Part shown: positions 31,748 through 44,578 of the stretch, one piece after another
How positions within the stretch are numbered: position 1 is the stretch's first letter
How the letters are laid out: the number at the start of each line of letters is the position of its first letter
Source of the DNA: Forficula auricularia
Taxonomy: Eukaryota > Arthropoda > Insecta > Dermaptera > Forficulidae
Length of the DNA: 64,000 bases
NCBI GenBank assembly: GCA_024734495.1
Contig: JALMQS010000828.1
Location: 5,009,603-5,073,602 of the forward strand
Reading direction: 5' to 3'
The notes under the pieces: generated by a model
What the model was told of the DNA's origin: nothing
Databases searched by the model: none
Seen by the model: only the letters and a program-made list of their open reading frames with translations
Made by a program: the position numbers and the translations under genes

Positions 31748-34201
31748 TGTTCTTCTTCTTCTTCTTCTTCTTCTTTTTAAACCTATTGGTTTGTTTATTC
31801 CAGATCGTCATGCCATCTTTTCTTGGGACGACCTCTACTTCTTATTCCAACCGGCTTGTTGGTCATCACTTTCTTTACTAGTCGGTCTTCTGTCATTCTT
31901 CCCACATGCGCGTACCATTCTGTTCTTCTTCTCTTGATCCATTCTCCCACCTTTTGTATTCCACATTTTTCTCTAATATCTTCACTCTTCATTCTATCGA
32001 GCCTGGTCACGTTCATTATCCTTCGCAATGTCTTCATTTCTGTTGTTTCCAATAATTGAGAAGTTTTTGCAGTGTCGGGTCTTGTCTCAGCTGCGTATGT
32101 TAATATTGGGCGTACCACGGTTTTGTAGACTCGTACCTTGGCCTCTGTTCTTAAATATTGATTTGACCAGATTGCACTGTTAAGGGAACCCGATATTTTC
32201 GATGCCTTTATTGCTTGATGTTTTACCTCTGATTCTAGGTCTCGATAAGAGGTCACTTGGATTCCAAGGTACGTGAAGGACATGACTTGTTCGAAAATCG
32301 TATCGTATAGTTGTAGTTTACATCGGAGTGGTATTTTAGAGATTGTGAGAGTTTTGGTCTTCTTGGTTGACAGGGTTAGACCGAATTTATGTGCAACACA
32401 ACTGAATTTATACAGGAGGCGCTGGAGGGAATCTTCATCTTCTGCAAGGAGTGCTGCATCGTCTGCATAGCAAACGTATGTTAAATTCTCGTCCCCTAGG
32501 GAATATCCTTTTAGATTTTTATTTCTCCAATGATTTCATTCATTACTATATTACAAAGCAGAGGGCTAAGCGAGTCTCCCTGCCTAATGCCCTGGTTCAC
32601 TGCGATGCTTCGGGACAGTCTTCCTTCGGTTTTTATTCTGGCGGTGTTGTTGGAGTAAATATCTTGTATTAGGTTTATGAAATTGTCTGGGATTTTAAAC
32701 TTTTCCAAGAATTTAATGACGTGCTTCAGTTGTACTTTATCGAACGCTTTTTCGATATCGATAAAACAGAAAAACGCCGGCTTCTTAAATTCATATGCTT
32801 TTTCGCATAGCTGTCTGATGGCGAATATAGCGTCTACACAGAACCGACCTTTCCTGAAACCTTGTTGCTCGTCATGTAAGTTTATTATTCTTGACAGTTT
32901 ATTACTTACTATTTTTGTGGTAAGCTTAAGGTGGGTGTTTAGCAGATTAATTCCACGGCAGTTGTTGGGGTTGAGTTTTTCACCATTCTTGAATATTGGT
33001 ATTACTATGTTCGTTTTCCACTCTTTTGGGATTGTCGATATTCTGAATACTTGATCAATTAGTACATATATTTGCTCCCAGAGATGTGGTCCTCCATATT
33101 TTAATATTTCGTTAGTAATTGCGTCTTCGCCAGCGGATTTCCTGTTTTTTAACGTCTTTAGCGTGTTATCAATCTCCATTTTCGTTACAGCTACACACGA
33201 GTTTCCCCGATCTCTTCTGTCACATTCCTCTGGTGTTCCTGCATACAGTTTCTTAAAATATTCCATCCAGGTTTTTTCATCTATGTTATGTGGGATCACA
33301 TACTCTAAGATCTCTTTTTTTGGTTTTGTATCATTCGCCATATTTTTCTTTGCTGCCCATAGAAATCTCTTTCCAGGTTTTTCGTATATGCTTCCCAGAA
33401 GTTTCTTTTAATTTGCCTAATTTGTATATTAACCTCGTTCCTAATTGATTTATAGATGTTATATAACGTAGTTGTTCCCGATGATTTAAATTGTAAAAAT
33501 GCTTTTCTTTTTCTTTCGGACAACTGTTTAATTTCTTCGCAAAACCATGGGGTTTTCTCCCTTATTCCCGGGGTTTTCACCGTTCTCGTACCGAGTGCTT
33601 CTTTAGCTGCTGTCAATATATTGGATTTAATTATTTCCCAGTTTTCGTTAATCCCATTTGTTTTGCTCAGGCTATTATTAGAGATCTGTTCATTTAGACG
33701 TCTTTGGTATAGGAATCTAATGCTCTCTTCTTCAAGTAGCTCCACATTCAACTTTTCTTGGATGACTATTTCTTTTCTTTTTATTTTTTGCACTTGAAGC
33801 CGAAGTTTGCATAGGACCAAGCTATGATCACTTCCGATGTCTGCCGAGTTTAAGGATCTAACATCTAATATTTGGGTTGGGTGTAGGTTCCTATTTGACA
33901 CAATATAATCTATGGTGGATGTCTGATTTCGGGTGTTTTGCCACGTAATTTTATGTTGAATTTTGTGCTTAAAAAATGTGTTATTAATTCGCAGTTCGTT
34001 GTCAGCACAGAATTGGACAAACATAAGGCCATTGTCATTACAGGCCTCTTCGTTGAAACGGTGTTTGATTCCATGTATTACAGTGTTACCTATTCTGGCA
34101 TTAAAATCTCCTAGTACGAGGGTTGGCTTATCCTGAGGGATTTTGTCAAGGGAGTTTTGTAAAGTTTCATAGAACAGGTCTTTATCAATTTTTCATCATC
34201 A
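31748..34201 (-). mobile_element. RTE-clade LINE, 5'-truncated, inserted in the Jockey-like fragment
   Basis: ACTTTTCCT at 31739-31747 and 34202-34210 is a 9-bp target-site duplication. The element lies on the minus strand: an endonuclease part at the right, reverse transcriptase in the middle, and a (GAA)n tail at about 31750-31775, as RTE elements commonly end in simple repeats. The 5' half of the endonuclease is missing, as expected from incomplete reverse transcription. Confidence 0.9.
31795..34195 (-). pseudogene. RTE endonuclease and reverse transcriptase, frameshifted
   Basis: Three consecutive frames make up one polyprotein. 34195-33305: apurinic-type endonuclease end with LVLGDFNARIG, TSTIDYIVSNR and ADIGSDHSLV. 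33341-32511: reverse transcriptase with IPIFKNGEKLNPNNCRGINL, FCFIDIEKAFDKV and GIRQGDSLSPLLCN. About 32515-31795: YADD (32458-32469) and the C-terminal region with RTEWYAHVGRMTEDR and RGRPKKRWHDDL. Frame breaks lie near 33330 and 32515, so it is inactive. Opposite-strand frames here are shadows. Confidence 0.92.
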
Positions 34202-34235
34202 ACTTTTCCTAATTTATATAAATGACCATATCGAT
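34202..34235 (+). pseudogene. Jockey-like LINE fragment, right part
   Basis: CTTTTCCTAATTTATATAAA and the following GACCAT continue the interrupted reading (LFLIYINDH) after the RTE insertion. The sequence then passes into the inverted array segment. Confidence 0.75.
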
Positions 34236-35095
34236 CAAACATCAGACCGGATAAGAATGACCCGCGTTAGCCTTATATATCTCAAAAGCTTTTGACCAAG
34301 CTTGGCACAAAAATCTTCTTGCAATTCTGACATGCTTTGGATTCACACCAACAGTTCAAAAATGAATTGAAAGATTTCTGACAAACCCTACTATCAAATT
34401 TATCGTGGATAGTATAGCATCTGAATCGTTCTCTACAAACGCAAGTGTTCCCCAAGGATCTGTTATCTCCTCCACAATCTTCCTAATTTATATAAACGAT
34501 CAAACGTCAAACCCCAATAATTGTGACGAAGACGATAGCTGATTATGTATTAAAATTTGGTTGAGTTTGGAACAAGAGACTAGATTTTCATTTTTTGTCA
34601 AATCCCCGCCCTACCCCCCCCCCCCCCACCACGTTTTATGATGTTATTTTTTATATTTTTAGAATTCTGGAGTCGCACTTTTTTCGATGATCACTTATTA
34701 CGGTTTTTTTCTAGACCAAAATTTCATCGTTTCAGTCAATTTTTTTAATCATTTAGCTTAAGCCGTTTTTGAGATATTTCGAAAAAAAAGATGCAAAAAA
34801 CACTTTTTCATGCACCATACTATACTTGACCATACCCTCTATGGTGTACTAAAAATAAAGAAACTCAAAAACTTTTCGAAAACCTAAGAATAAGAAATTG
34901 GAAGAAAAAACACTATTTAGCATTTCAAGAAATATAAAATTGAAACATTTAAATAAAAATTAGATTTATTTATATTATATATGAAATTAAAATATTATAA
35001 AAACAGTTACAATTAACGATATTGAAATATTTATATACAAAATTGGTTAAATATATACATTAATTTCCAATATGATTAAAATATTATTGTTAAAT
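34228..35095 (-). repeat. Inverted partial array unit (left arm of palindrome)
   Basis: Reverse complement of about 36105-36972: LINE fragment, CCCCGCCCTACCC with poly-C, TTTGAGATATTTCGAAAA, CCATACTATACTTGACCATA, to CCAATATGATTA. It breaks at ATATGATTAAA and the direct-orientation array begins. This is the only inverted array segment seen. Confidence 0.88.
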
Positions 35096-35427
35096 ACATA
35101 TATATAAACTATATAATATAATATGCGTTTATTTTTAAAATTGTATCATTGATTTAATTATATTTAAATTTTATGTAAAATGTATAAATATTTTTTGAGG
35201 ATTTATAAATATAAATTTAGCTGATATTATAATGAAATCAAAACAAATATCCTTTTATACTACTATATATAATTTTAAAATCAAAACAATGTTTCTATAT
35301 AATAATATATTTTTTTATTGTAACATATTTTTATAATTATATGTCAATCAATATCCTTGTGATAGACATAACTATATATAAACTATATATATAATATATT
35401 CAATTATTTCAAAATTGTAACACTGAA
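35096..35427 (+). repeat. Truncated array-unit piece
   Basis: Direct copy of the post-gene AT-rich part of the unit (compare 35797-36130). It ends at TAACACTGAA where the sequence jumps back to the end of the gene. Confidence 0.8.
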
Positions 35428-35507
35428 TAATATCTAAAATTATATCTCCAATTTTAGATAAGGAGTATCGTAAACTTATGTATGCAGTTTTATTTGAAGA
35501 TTTTTAA
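35428..35507 (+). pseudogene. PPP1R15-like gene, C-terminal tail only
   Basis: Encodes ISKIISPILDKEYRKLMYAV and LFEDF then stop, identical in sense to the tail following FRRRI in the array genes. No upstream part is present. Confidence 0.85.
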
Positions 35508-37064
35508 CATAAATTTAACTGACATTATAATTTTGAAGAAAACAATAAAAGAGTGTAAGAAAATTTATAATTCCAGCCGAAGACAGTCTTTTTTTGTCTC
35601 CTTCAATATATAAAAATTCTGCTACTCTCCACCAAAAAACTTTCAATTTGATATTATAATAATTTCAAAAAAGAAATAAAATTGTTATAATTTTTTATTA
35701 AATTTAAAATCAAAATAATATTTCTATAAAAAAATAAATTCTATTTTTTTTATTGTAAGATATTTAATATTAATTTGGTAATTAATATTATTGTTAAATA
35801 CATATATATAAACTATATAATATAATATGCGTTTATTTTTAAAATTGTATCATTGATTTAATTATATTTAAATTTTATGTAAAATGTATAAATATTTTTT
35901 TTGAGGATTTATAAATATAAATTTAGCTGATATTATAATGAAATCAAAAAACAAATATCCTTTTTATACTACTATATATAATTTTAAAATCAAACAATGT
36001 TTCTATATAATAATATATTTTTTATTGTAACATATTTTATAATTATATGACAATCAATATCCTTGTGATAGACATAACTATATATAAACTATATATATAA
36101 TATATTCAATTATTTCTAAAATTGTAACACTGATTTAATCATATTGAAATTAATGTATATATTTAATCCGTTTTGTATATAAATATTTCTAATATTATCG
36201 TTAATTGTAACTGTTTTTATAATATTTTAATTTCATATATAATATAAATAAATCTAATTTTTATTTAAATGTTTCAATTTTATATTTCTTGAAATGCTAA
36301 AATAGTGTTTTTTTTCTTCCAATTTCTTATTCTTAGGTTTTCGAAAAGTTTTTGAGTTTTCTTATTTTTAGTACACCATAGAGGGTATGGTCAAGTATAG
36401 TATGGTGCATGAAAAAGTGTTTTTTTTGCATCTTTTTTCGAAATATCTCAAAAACGGCTTAAGCTAAATGATTAAAAAAATTGACTGAAACGATGAAATT
36501 TTGGTCTAGAAAAACCGTAATAAGTGATCATCGAAAAAAGTGCGACTCCAGAATTCTAAAAATATAAAAAATAACATCATAAAACGTGGTGGGGGGGGGG
36601 GGGGGGTAGGGCGGGGATTTGACAAAATGAAAATCTAGTTCTGTTCCAAACTCAACTAAATTTTAATACATAATCAGCTACTGTCTTCGTCACAATTATT
36701 GGGGTTTGACGTTTGATCGTTTATATAAATTAGGAAGTATTGTGGAGGAGATAACAGATCCTTTGGGGAACACTTGCGTTTGTAGAGAACGGATTCAGAT
36801 GCTATACTATCCACGATAAATTTGATAGTAGGGTTTGTCAGAAATCTTTCAATTCATTTTTGAACTGTTGGTGTGAATCCAAAGCATGTCAGAATTGCAA
36901 GAAGATTTTTGTGCCAAGCTTGGTCAAAAGCTTTTGAGATATATAAGGCTAACGCGGGTCATTCTTATCCGGTCTGTATAGTTTTGGTCCAGGTGTGGGC
37001 GACATAGTCTGGCCTTTAGACTCAAAACTCTGGCCGTCCCCTGGAGCAGTGCAACGGACGATGG

Positions 37065-38075
37065 GTGAGTGTTCTTATTAATAAGTAAGATAAATTACTT
37101 TAACCATTTTTCCATATATTTGACTCTATATATATTTAATATTTCTTATGTACAATAAATACATTTTCGGATATCGGCTATTTTCTGTATCATATTTATT
37201 GAAATCAAATTAATATATTTATCTCTATGTTTAAGAAATAAATTACATTTTCTAAATACCTTACAAATGACGAATTGTCCGCATAGAGATTTTTGGGTTT
37301 AATTTCGTCGATTTTTTAGCATTTTTTAATTTAAACAATAATCTTAGATGGGAGAAAATTCAAGTGTTGGCAATACTGAATACCCCCACATTATACAAAA
37401 TATGAGTTTACTGTTTTATTTTTTTAAATATTAGCCTTTCTAAGTGTTTTTGGCACCAATTTTATGAGAAAAACATTTACGGACTGGTTACAGCCGCCTA
37501 TTGGTCAATCTAAATCTACATAGCTAAACAGTGATGAGAATCTCATTTTGTTTTCTTTTAATAACCGCTTCACTTTGTGAGTTTTAAAACAAATTTCATC
37601 TGCAAAAAATAAACTCTCTAGAAAATTTTAAAAGTAACGTGGAATACTATTTTTAATGTGTCATTGATTCCCATTTTAAAATATGGTTAGGTAGTACCAG
37701 ATTTAATGATCAGGGCGCGCCTTAACATTACAATTTCATATTTTTTAGTTGGTAATCATGTTTTGAGATCTATACTCACTCCAACATAAGTATATGTATG
37801 TTTTATATCTGTTTAAGTTCGTACTATTTAGATAGGGTTTCCATATATTTCATCGAATATTACCTGAAATAAAAAATTTGTGAAATCATATATATTCCTT
37901 TATTTGTTAGAGATTTTGAATTTTACTTAAAAGCAAAACTTTTCCAGTTAACGAGGTATTAATAAATAAAAACAATACATAGTTTTTATTTTTGTTTTGT
38001 TTTTTGACCTTATCGGTATTAACCATTAGCTATTTTATGATCCTAATTATATTAATTTTTTCTCAATTTTTGTAG
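37065..38075 (+). promoter_or_regulatory. Candidate 5' UTR intron / upstream region of the array genes
   Basis: GATGG-GTGAGTG at 37062-37071 resembles a splice donor and ATTTTTGTAG-GG at 38066-38077 an acceptor, with the ATG 68 bases further on. The donor sequence GTGAGT is kept in most units, but in unit 6 it reads GTGAAT. GGCGCGCC (37714-37721) with GTTAGGTAGTACCAG just before it also recurs, diverged, upstream of gene B. No transcript data, so promoter and intron calls are hypotheses. Confidence 0.4.
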
Positions 38076-38142
38076 GGATAAGATTTAATCGGACACTAAG
38101 TCGTTTTTCAGCTAATTTCATTATTAAAATATTTTTGACAAA

Positions 38143-38530
38143 ATGAAAAGAAAAAACGAATTAGAGTCTGTTAATTTGGATTCTTCTGATGAAGGATCAA
38201 CTATGAAAAAACGAAGAGATTCTCCATTCGAAGAAGATTATGAGAAGGATGCTACCTTAGAGAATCTACCTCTTACAGATTCAGAATATACAGAAAGAAA
38301 AAGAACTCTGCGTTGGGCCGACGAAGTGTCGAAGGACCTCGAAATAGTATATATACTAGATGAAACTGATCCCGCGTATCGTAGAGCCCGAAAAGGGCCA
38401 TGGATGAAGGCTGCACAAAAGCGGATAAGTTTTAGAAGGAGTAATTAGAATAATATCTAAAATTATATCTCCAATTTTAGATAAGGAGTATCGTAAACTT
38501 ATGTATGCAGTTTTATTTGAAGATTTTTAA
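38143..38530 (+). pseudogene. PPP1R15-like gene, array copy 1 (1-nt insertion near end)
   Basis: The best-preserved array copy: 101 aa open from MKRKNELESVNLDSSDEGST. RTLRW at 54-58 fits the PP1-docking consensus. EIVYILDE follows at 67-74, then ARRARKGPW-like box (79-87) and KAAQKRISFRR. A single extra T in AGAAGGAGTAATTAG (38434-38448) adds a stop; other units read AGAAGGAGAATTAG and continue to DKEYRKLMYAVLFEDF. The ancestral product would be about 130 aa, much shorter than animal PPP1R15, keeping essentially only the phosphatase-targeting domain. The post-gene AATAAA (about 38564) could be a poly-A signal. Confidence 0.85.
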
Positions 38531-41156
38531 ATATAAATTTAACTGACATAATTTTGAAGAAAACAATAAAAGAGTGTAAGAAAATTTATAATTCCAGCCG
38601 AAGACAGTCTTTTTTTGTCTCCTTCAATATATAAAAATTCTGCTACTCTCCACCAAAAAAACTTTCAATTTGATATTATAATAATTTCAAAAGAAATAAA
38701 ATTGTTATAATTTTTTATTAAATTTAAAATCAAAATAATATTTCTATAAAAAAATAAATTCTATTTTTTTTATTGTAAGATATTTAATATTAATTTGGTA
38801 ATTAATATTATTGTTAAATACATATATATAAACTATATAATATAATATGCGTTTATTTTTAAAATTGTATCATTGATTTAATTATATTTAAATTTTATGT
38901 AAAATGTATAAATATTTTTTTTGAGGATTTATAAATATAAATTTAGCTGATATTATAATGAAATCAAAAAACAAATATCCTTTTTATACTACTATATATA
39001 ATTTTAAAATCAAAACAATGTTTCTATATAATAATATATTTTTTTATTGTAACATATTTTATAATTATATGACAATCAATATCCTTGTGATAGACATAAC
39101 TATATATAAACTATATTTATAATATATTCAATTATTTCAAAATTGTAACACTGATTTAATCATATTGGAAATTAATGTATATATTTAACCAATTTTATAT
39201 AATATTTCAATATCGTTAATTGTAACTGTTTTTATAATATTTTAATTTCATATATAATATAAATAAATCTAATTTTTATTTAAATGTTTCAATTTTATAT
39301 TTCTTGAAATGCTAAATAGTGTTTTTTCTTCCAATTTCTTATTCTTAGGTTTTCGAAAAGTTTTTGAGTTTCTTTATTTTTAGTACACCATAGAGGGTAT
39401 GGTCAAGTATAGTATGGTGCATGAAAAAGTGTTTTTTTTGCATCTTTTTTTTCGAAATATCTCAAAAACGGCTTAAGCTAAATGATTAAAAAAATTGACT
39501 GAAACGATGAAATTTTGGTCTAGAAAAAAACCGTAATAAGTGATCATCGAAAAAAGTGCGACTCCAGAATTCTAAAAATATAAAAAATAACATCATAAAA
39601 CGTGGTGGGGGGGGGGGTAGGGCGGGGATTTGACAAAAAATGAAAATCTAGTCTCTTGTTCCAAACTCAACCAAATTTTAATACATAATCAGCTATCGTC
39701 TTCGTCACAATTATTGGGGTTTGACGTTTGATCGTTTATATAAATTAGGAAGATTGTGGAGGAGATAACAGATCCTTGGGGAACACTTGCGTTTGTAGAG
39801 AACGATTCAGATGCTATACTATCCACGATAAATTTGATAGTAGGGTTTGTCAGAAATCTTTCAATTCATTTTTGAACTGTTGGTGTGAATCCAAAGCATG
39901 TCAGAATTGCAAGAAGATTTTTTAAAGCAAGCTTGGTCAAAAGCTTTTGAGATATATAAGGCTAACGCGGGTCATTCTTATCCGGTCTGTATAGTTTTGG
40001 TCCAGGTGTGGGCGACATAGTCTGGCCTTTAGACTCAAAACTCTGGCCGTCCCCTGGAGCAGTGCAACGGACGATGGGTGAGTGTTCTTATTAATAAGTA
40101 AGATAAATTACTTTAACCATTTTTCCATATATTTGACTCTATATATATTTAATATTTCTTATGTAAATAATAAATACATTTTCGGATATCGGCTATTTTC
40201 TGTATCATATTTATTGAAATCAAATTAATATATTTATCTCTATGTTTAAGAAATAAATTAGATTTTCTAAATACCTTACAACAGAATTGTCCGCATAGAG
40301 ATTTTTGGGTTTAATTTCGTCGATTTTTTAGCATTTTGAATTTTTAAATCAATCTTAGATGGGAGAAAATTCAAGTGTTGGCAATATTGGAAATACCCCC
40401 ACATTATACAAAATATGAGTTTACTGTTTTATTTTTTTAAATATTAGCTCTTCTAAGTGTTTTTGGCACCACTCTATGAGAAAAAAACATTTAATTTTTC
40501 CTAGACTGGTTACAGCCTATTGGTCAATCTAAATCTATAGCTAAACAGTGATGAGAATCTCATTTTGTTTTCTTTTAATAACTGCTTCACTTTGTGAGTT
40601 TTAAAACAAATTTCATCTGCAAAAAATAAACTCTCTAGAAAATTTTAAATTGAATACTATTTTTATCAGTGTCATTGATTCCCATTTGAAATTAAGCGGT
40701 TAGGTAGTACCAGATTTTAATGATAAGGGCGCGCCTTAACATTACAATTTCATATTTTTAGGTTGGTAATCATGTTTTGAGATCTATACTCACTCCAACA
40801 TAAGTATATGTATGTTTTATATCTGTTTAAGTTCGTACTATTTAGATAGGGTTTCCATATATTTCATCGAATATTACCTGAAATAAAAAATTTGTGAAAT
40901 CATATATTCCTTTATTTGTTGGAGATTTCAACTCTACTTAAAAGCAAAACTTTTCCAGTTAACGAGGTATTAATAAATAAAAACAATACATGGTTTTTAT
41001 TTTTGTTTTGTTTTTTGACCTTATCGGTATTAACCATTAGCTATTTTATGATCCTAATTATATTAATTTTTTCTCAATTTTTGTAGGGATAAGATTTAAT
41101 CGACACTAAGTCGTTTTTTCATAGCCACCGGCTATTACTAAAATATTTTTGACAAA
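38143..41156 (+). repeat. Array unit 1
   Basis: 3014 bp. Poly-G tract about 39606-39617, antisense LINE fragment 39730-40073 (GATTTTTTAAAGCAAGCTTGG here replaces the GTGCCAAGCTTGG of other units), donor-like GTGAGT near 40079, GGCGCGCC near 40730, and acceptor-like TTTTTGTAG near 41085 before copy 2. Confidence 0.9.
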
Positions 41157-41539
41157 ATGAAAAGAAAAAACGAATTAGAGTCTGTTAATTTGGATTCTTC
41201 TGATGAAGGATCAACTATGAAAAAACGAAGAGATTCTCCATTCGAAGAAGATTACGATAGCGATGCTACCTTAGAGAATCTACCTCTATCAGATTCAGAA
41301 TATACAGAAAGAAAAAGAACTCTGCGTTGGGCCGACGAAGTGTCGAAGGACCTCGAAATAGTATATACCAGATGAAACTGATCCCGCGTATCGTAGAGCC
41401 CGAAAAGGGCCATGGATGAAGGCTGCACAAAAGCGGATAAGTTTTAGAAGGAGAATTAGAATAATATCTAAAATTATATCTCCAATTTTAGATAAGGAGT
41501 ATCGTACTTATGTATGCAGTTTTATTTGAAGATTTTTAA
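41157..41539 (+). pseudogene. PPP1R15-like gene, array copy 2 (2-nt deletion)
   Basis: Open for 72 aa with intact RTLRW. In GTATATACCAGATG (about 41359-41372) two bases are missing relative to GTATATATACTAGATG, so the frame ends just after EIVYT. The downstream KGPW box, FRRRI tail and stop region remain in the other frame. Confidence 0.88.
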
Positions 41540-44189
41540 CATAAATTTAACTGACATTATAATTTTGAAGAAAACAATAAAAGAGTGTAAGAAAATTTAT
41601 AATTCCAGCCGAAGACAGTCTTTTTTTGTCTCCTTCAATATATAAAAAAAAAAAAAAAATTCTGCTACTCTCCACCAAAAAACTTTCAATTTGATATTAC
41701 ATAATTTCAAAAAGAAATAAAATTGTTATAATTTTTTGTTAAATTTAAAATGTGTTAATATTTCTATAAAAAAATAAATTCTATTTTTTTTATTGTAAGA
41801 TATTTAATATTAATTTGGTAATTAATATTATTGTTAAATACATATATATAAACTATATAATATAATATGCGTTTATTTTTAAAATTGTATCACAATGATT
41901 TAATTATATTTAAATTTTATGTAAAATGTATAAATATTTTTTTTGAGGATTTATAAATATAAATTTAGCTGATATTATAATGAAATCAAAAAACAAATAT
42001 CCTTTTTATACTACTATATATAATTTTAAAATCAAAACAATGTTTCTATATAATAATATATTTTTTTATTGTAACATATTTTATAATTATATGACAATCA
42101 ATATCCTTGTGATAGACATAACTTCATATAAACTATATATATAATATATTCAATTATTTCTAAAATTGTAACACTGATTTAATCATATTGAAAACTAATG
42201 TATATATTTAACCAATTTTGTATATAAATATTTCAATATCGTTAATTGTAACTGTTTTTATAATATTTAATTTCATATATAATATAAATAAATCTAATTT
42301 TTATTTAAATGTTTCAATTTTATATTTCTTGAAATGCTAAATAAGTGTTTTTTCTTCCAATTTCTTATTCTTAGGTTTTCGAAAAGTTTTTGAGTTTTTT
42401 AAGTTTTTAGTAATAACTACAGAGTGGTATGGTCAAGTATAGTATGGTGCATGAAAAAGTGTTTTTTTTGCATCTTTTTTTTCGAAATATCTCAAAAAAC
42501 GGCTTAAGCTAAATGATTAAAAAAATTGACTGAAACGATGAAATTTTGGTCTAGAAAAACCGTAATAAGTGATCATCGAAAAAAGTGCGACTCCAGAATT
42601 CTAAAAATATAAAAAATAACATCATAAAACGTGGTGGGGGGGGGGGGGGGGGGGGGGGGGGGATTTGACAAAAAATGAAAATCTAGTCTCTTGTTCCAAA
42701 CTCAACCAAATTTTAATACATAATCAGCTATCGTCTTCGTCACAATTATTGGGGTTTGACGTTTGATCGTTTATATAAATTAGGAAGATTGTGGAGGAGA
42801 TAACAGATCCTTGGGGAACACTTGCGTTTGTAGAGAACGATTCAGATGCTATACTATCCACGATAAATTTGATAGTAGGGTTTGTCAGAAATCTTTCAAT
42901 TCATTTTTGAACTGTTGGTGTGAATCCAAAGCATGTCAGAATTGCAAGAAGATTTTTGTGCCAAGCTTGGTCAAAAGCTTTTGAGATATATAAGGCTAAC
43001 GCGGGTCATTCTTATCCGGTCTGTATAGTTTTGGTCCAGGTGTGGGCGACATAGTCTGGCCTTTAGACTCAAAACTCTGGCCGTCCCCTGGAGCAGTGCA
43101 ACGGACGATGGGTGAGTGTTCTTATTAATAAGTAAGATAAATTACTTTAACCATTTTTCCATATATTTGACTCTATATATATAATATTTCTTATGTACAA
43201 TAAATACATTTTTGGATATCGGCTATTTTCTGTATCATATTTATTGAAATCAAATTAATATATTTATCTCTATGTTTAAGAAATAAATTACATTTTCTAA
43301 ATACCTTACAAATGACGAATTGTCCGCATAGAGATTTTTGGGTTTATGTCCTCAATATTTTAGCATTTTGAATTTTAAATCAATCTTAGATGGGAGAAAA
43401 TTCAAGTGTTGGCAATACTGGAAATACCCCACATTATACAAAATATGAGTTTACTGTTTTATTTTTTTAAATATTAGCCTTTTCTAAGTGTTTTTTGGTA
43501 CCACTCTTATGCGAGAAAAAAACATTTAATTTTTCCTAGACTGGTTACAGCCTATTGGTCAATCTAAATCTATATAGCTAAACAGTGATGAGAATCTCAT
43601 TTTGTTTTCTTTTAATAACCGCTTCACTTTGTGAGTTTTAAAACAAATTTCATCTGCAAAAAATAAACTCTCTAGAAAATTTTAAATTGAATACTATTTT
43701 TATCAGTGTCATTGATTCCCATTTGAAATTGCTGTTTAGTAGTACCAGATTTAATCATCAGGGCGCGCCTTAACATTACAATTTCATATTTTTAGGTTGG
43801 TAATCATGTTTTGAGATCTATACTCACTCCAACATAAGTATATGTATGTTTTATATCTGTTTAAGTTCGTAACATAGATAGGGTTTCCATATATTTCATC
43901 GAATATTACCTGAAATAAAAAAAATTTGTGAAATCATATATTCCTTTATTTGTTGGAGATTTTCAACTCTACTTAAAAGCAAAACTTTTCCAGTTAACGA
44001 GGTATTAATAAATAAAAACAATACATGGTTTTTATTTTTGTTTTGTTTTTTGACCTTATCGGTATTAACCATTAGCTATTTTATGATCCTAATTATATTA
44101 ATTTTTTCTCAATTTTTGTAGGGATAAGATTTAATCGGACACTAAGTCGTTTTTCAGCTAATTTCATTATTAAAATATTTTTGACAAAA
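41157..44189 (+). repeat. Array unit 2
   Basis: 3033 bp. It carries an A tract (about 41644-41660) in the post-gene hairpin and the longest poly-G tract of the array, 42636-42662 (27 G), which has replaced the usual TAGGGCGGGG. Antisense LINE fragment 42765-43107. Confidence 0.9.
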
Positions 44190-44578
44190 ATGAAAAGAAA
44201 AACGAATTAGAGGCCTGTTAATTTGGATTCTTCTGATGAAGGATCAACTATGAAAAAACGAAGAGATTCTCCATTCGAAGGATTACGACAGCGATGCTAC
44301 CTAGGAGAATCTACCTCTTACAGATTCAGAATATACAGAAAGAAAAAGAACGTCCCTGAAAATGGCCGACGAAGTGTCGAAGGACCTCGAAATAGTATAT
44401 ATACTAGATGAAACTGATCCCGCGTATCGTAGAGCCCGAAAAGGGCCATGGATGAAGGCTGCACAAAAGCGGATAAGTTTTAGAAGGAGAATTAGAATAA
44501 TATCTAAAATTATATCTCCAATTTTAGATAAGGAGTATCGTAAACTTATGTATGCAGTTTTCAGATGAAATATTTTAA
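44190..44578 (+). pseudogene. PPP1R15-like gene, array copy 3 (early frameshift)
   Basis: One A is missing after the start (AAAAGAAAAACG) and more changes lie near 44279 and 44352, where RTLRWADE is replaced. From 44362 the frame again encodes ADEVSKDLEIVYILDETDPA, the KGPW box and the full tail FRRRIRIISKIISPILDKEY, so the C-terminal half is complete but detached from the N terminus and docking motif. Confidence 0.88.

Larger units (their letters stand above)
35428..38142 (+). repeat. Array unit 0 (lacks the 5' part of its gene)
   Basis: Starts within the gene's 3' end (35428-35507) and continues through the standard unit. Contents: post-gene hairpin region (TTCTGCTACTCTCC, about 35612-35627), AT-rich part, poly-G tract (about 36590-36606), antisense Jockey-like fragment (36715-37060), GGCGCGCC (37714-37721) and acceptor-like AG (38074-38075). 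In the LINE fragment the minus strand reads KAFDQAWHKNLLAILTCFG and SVPQGSVISSTIFLIYIND with a stop in between. Confidence 0.85.
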
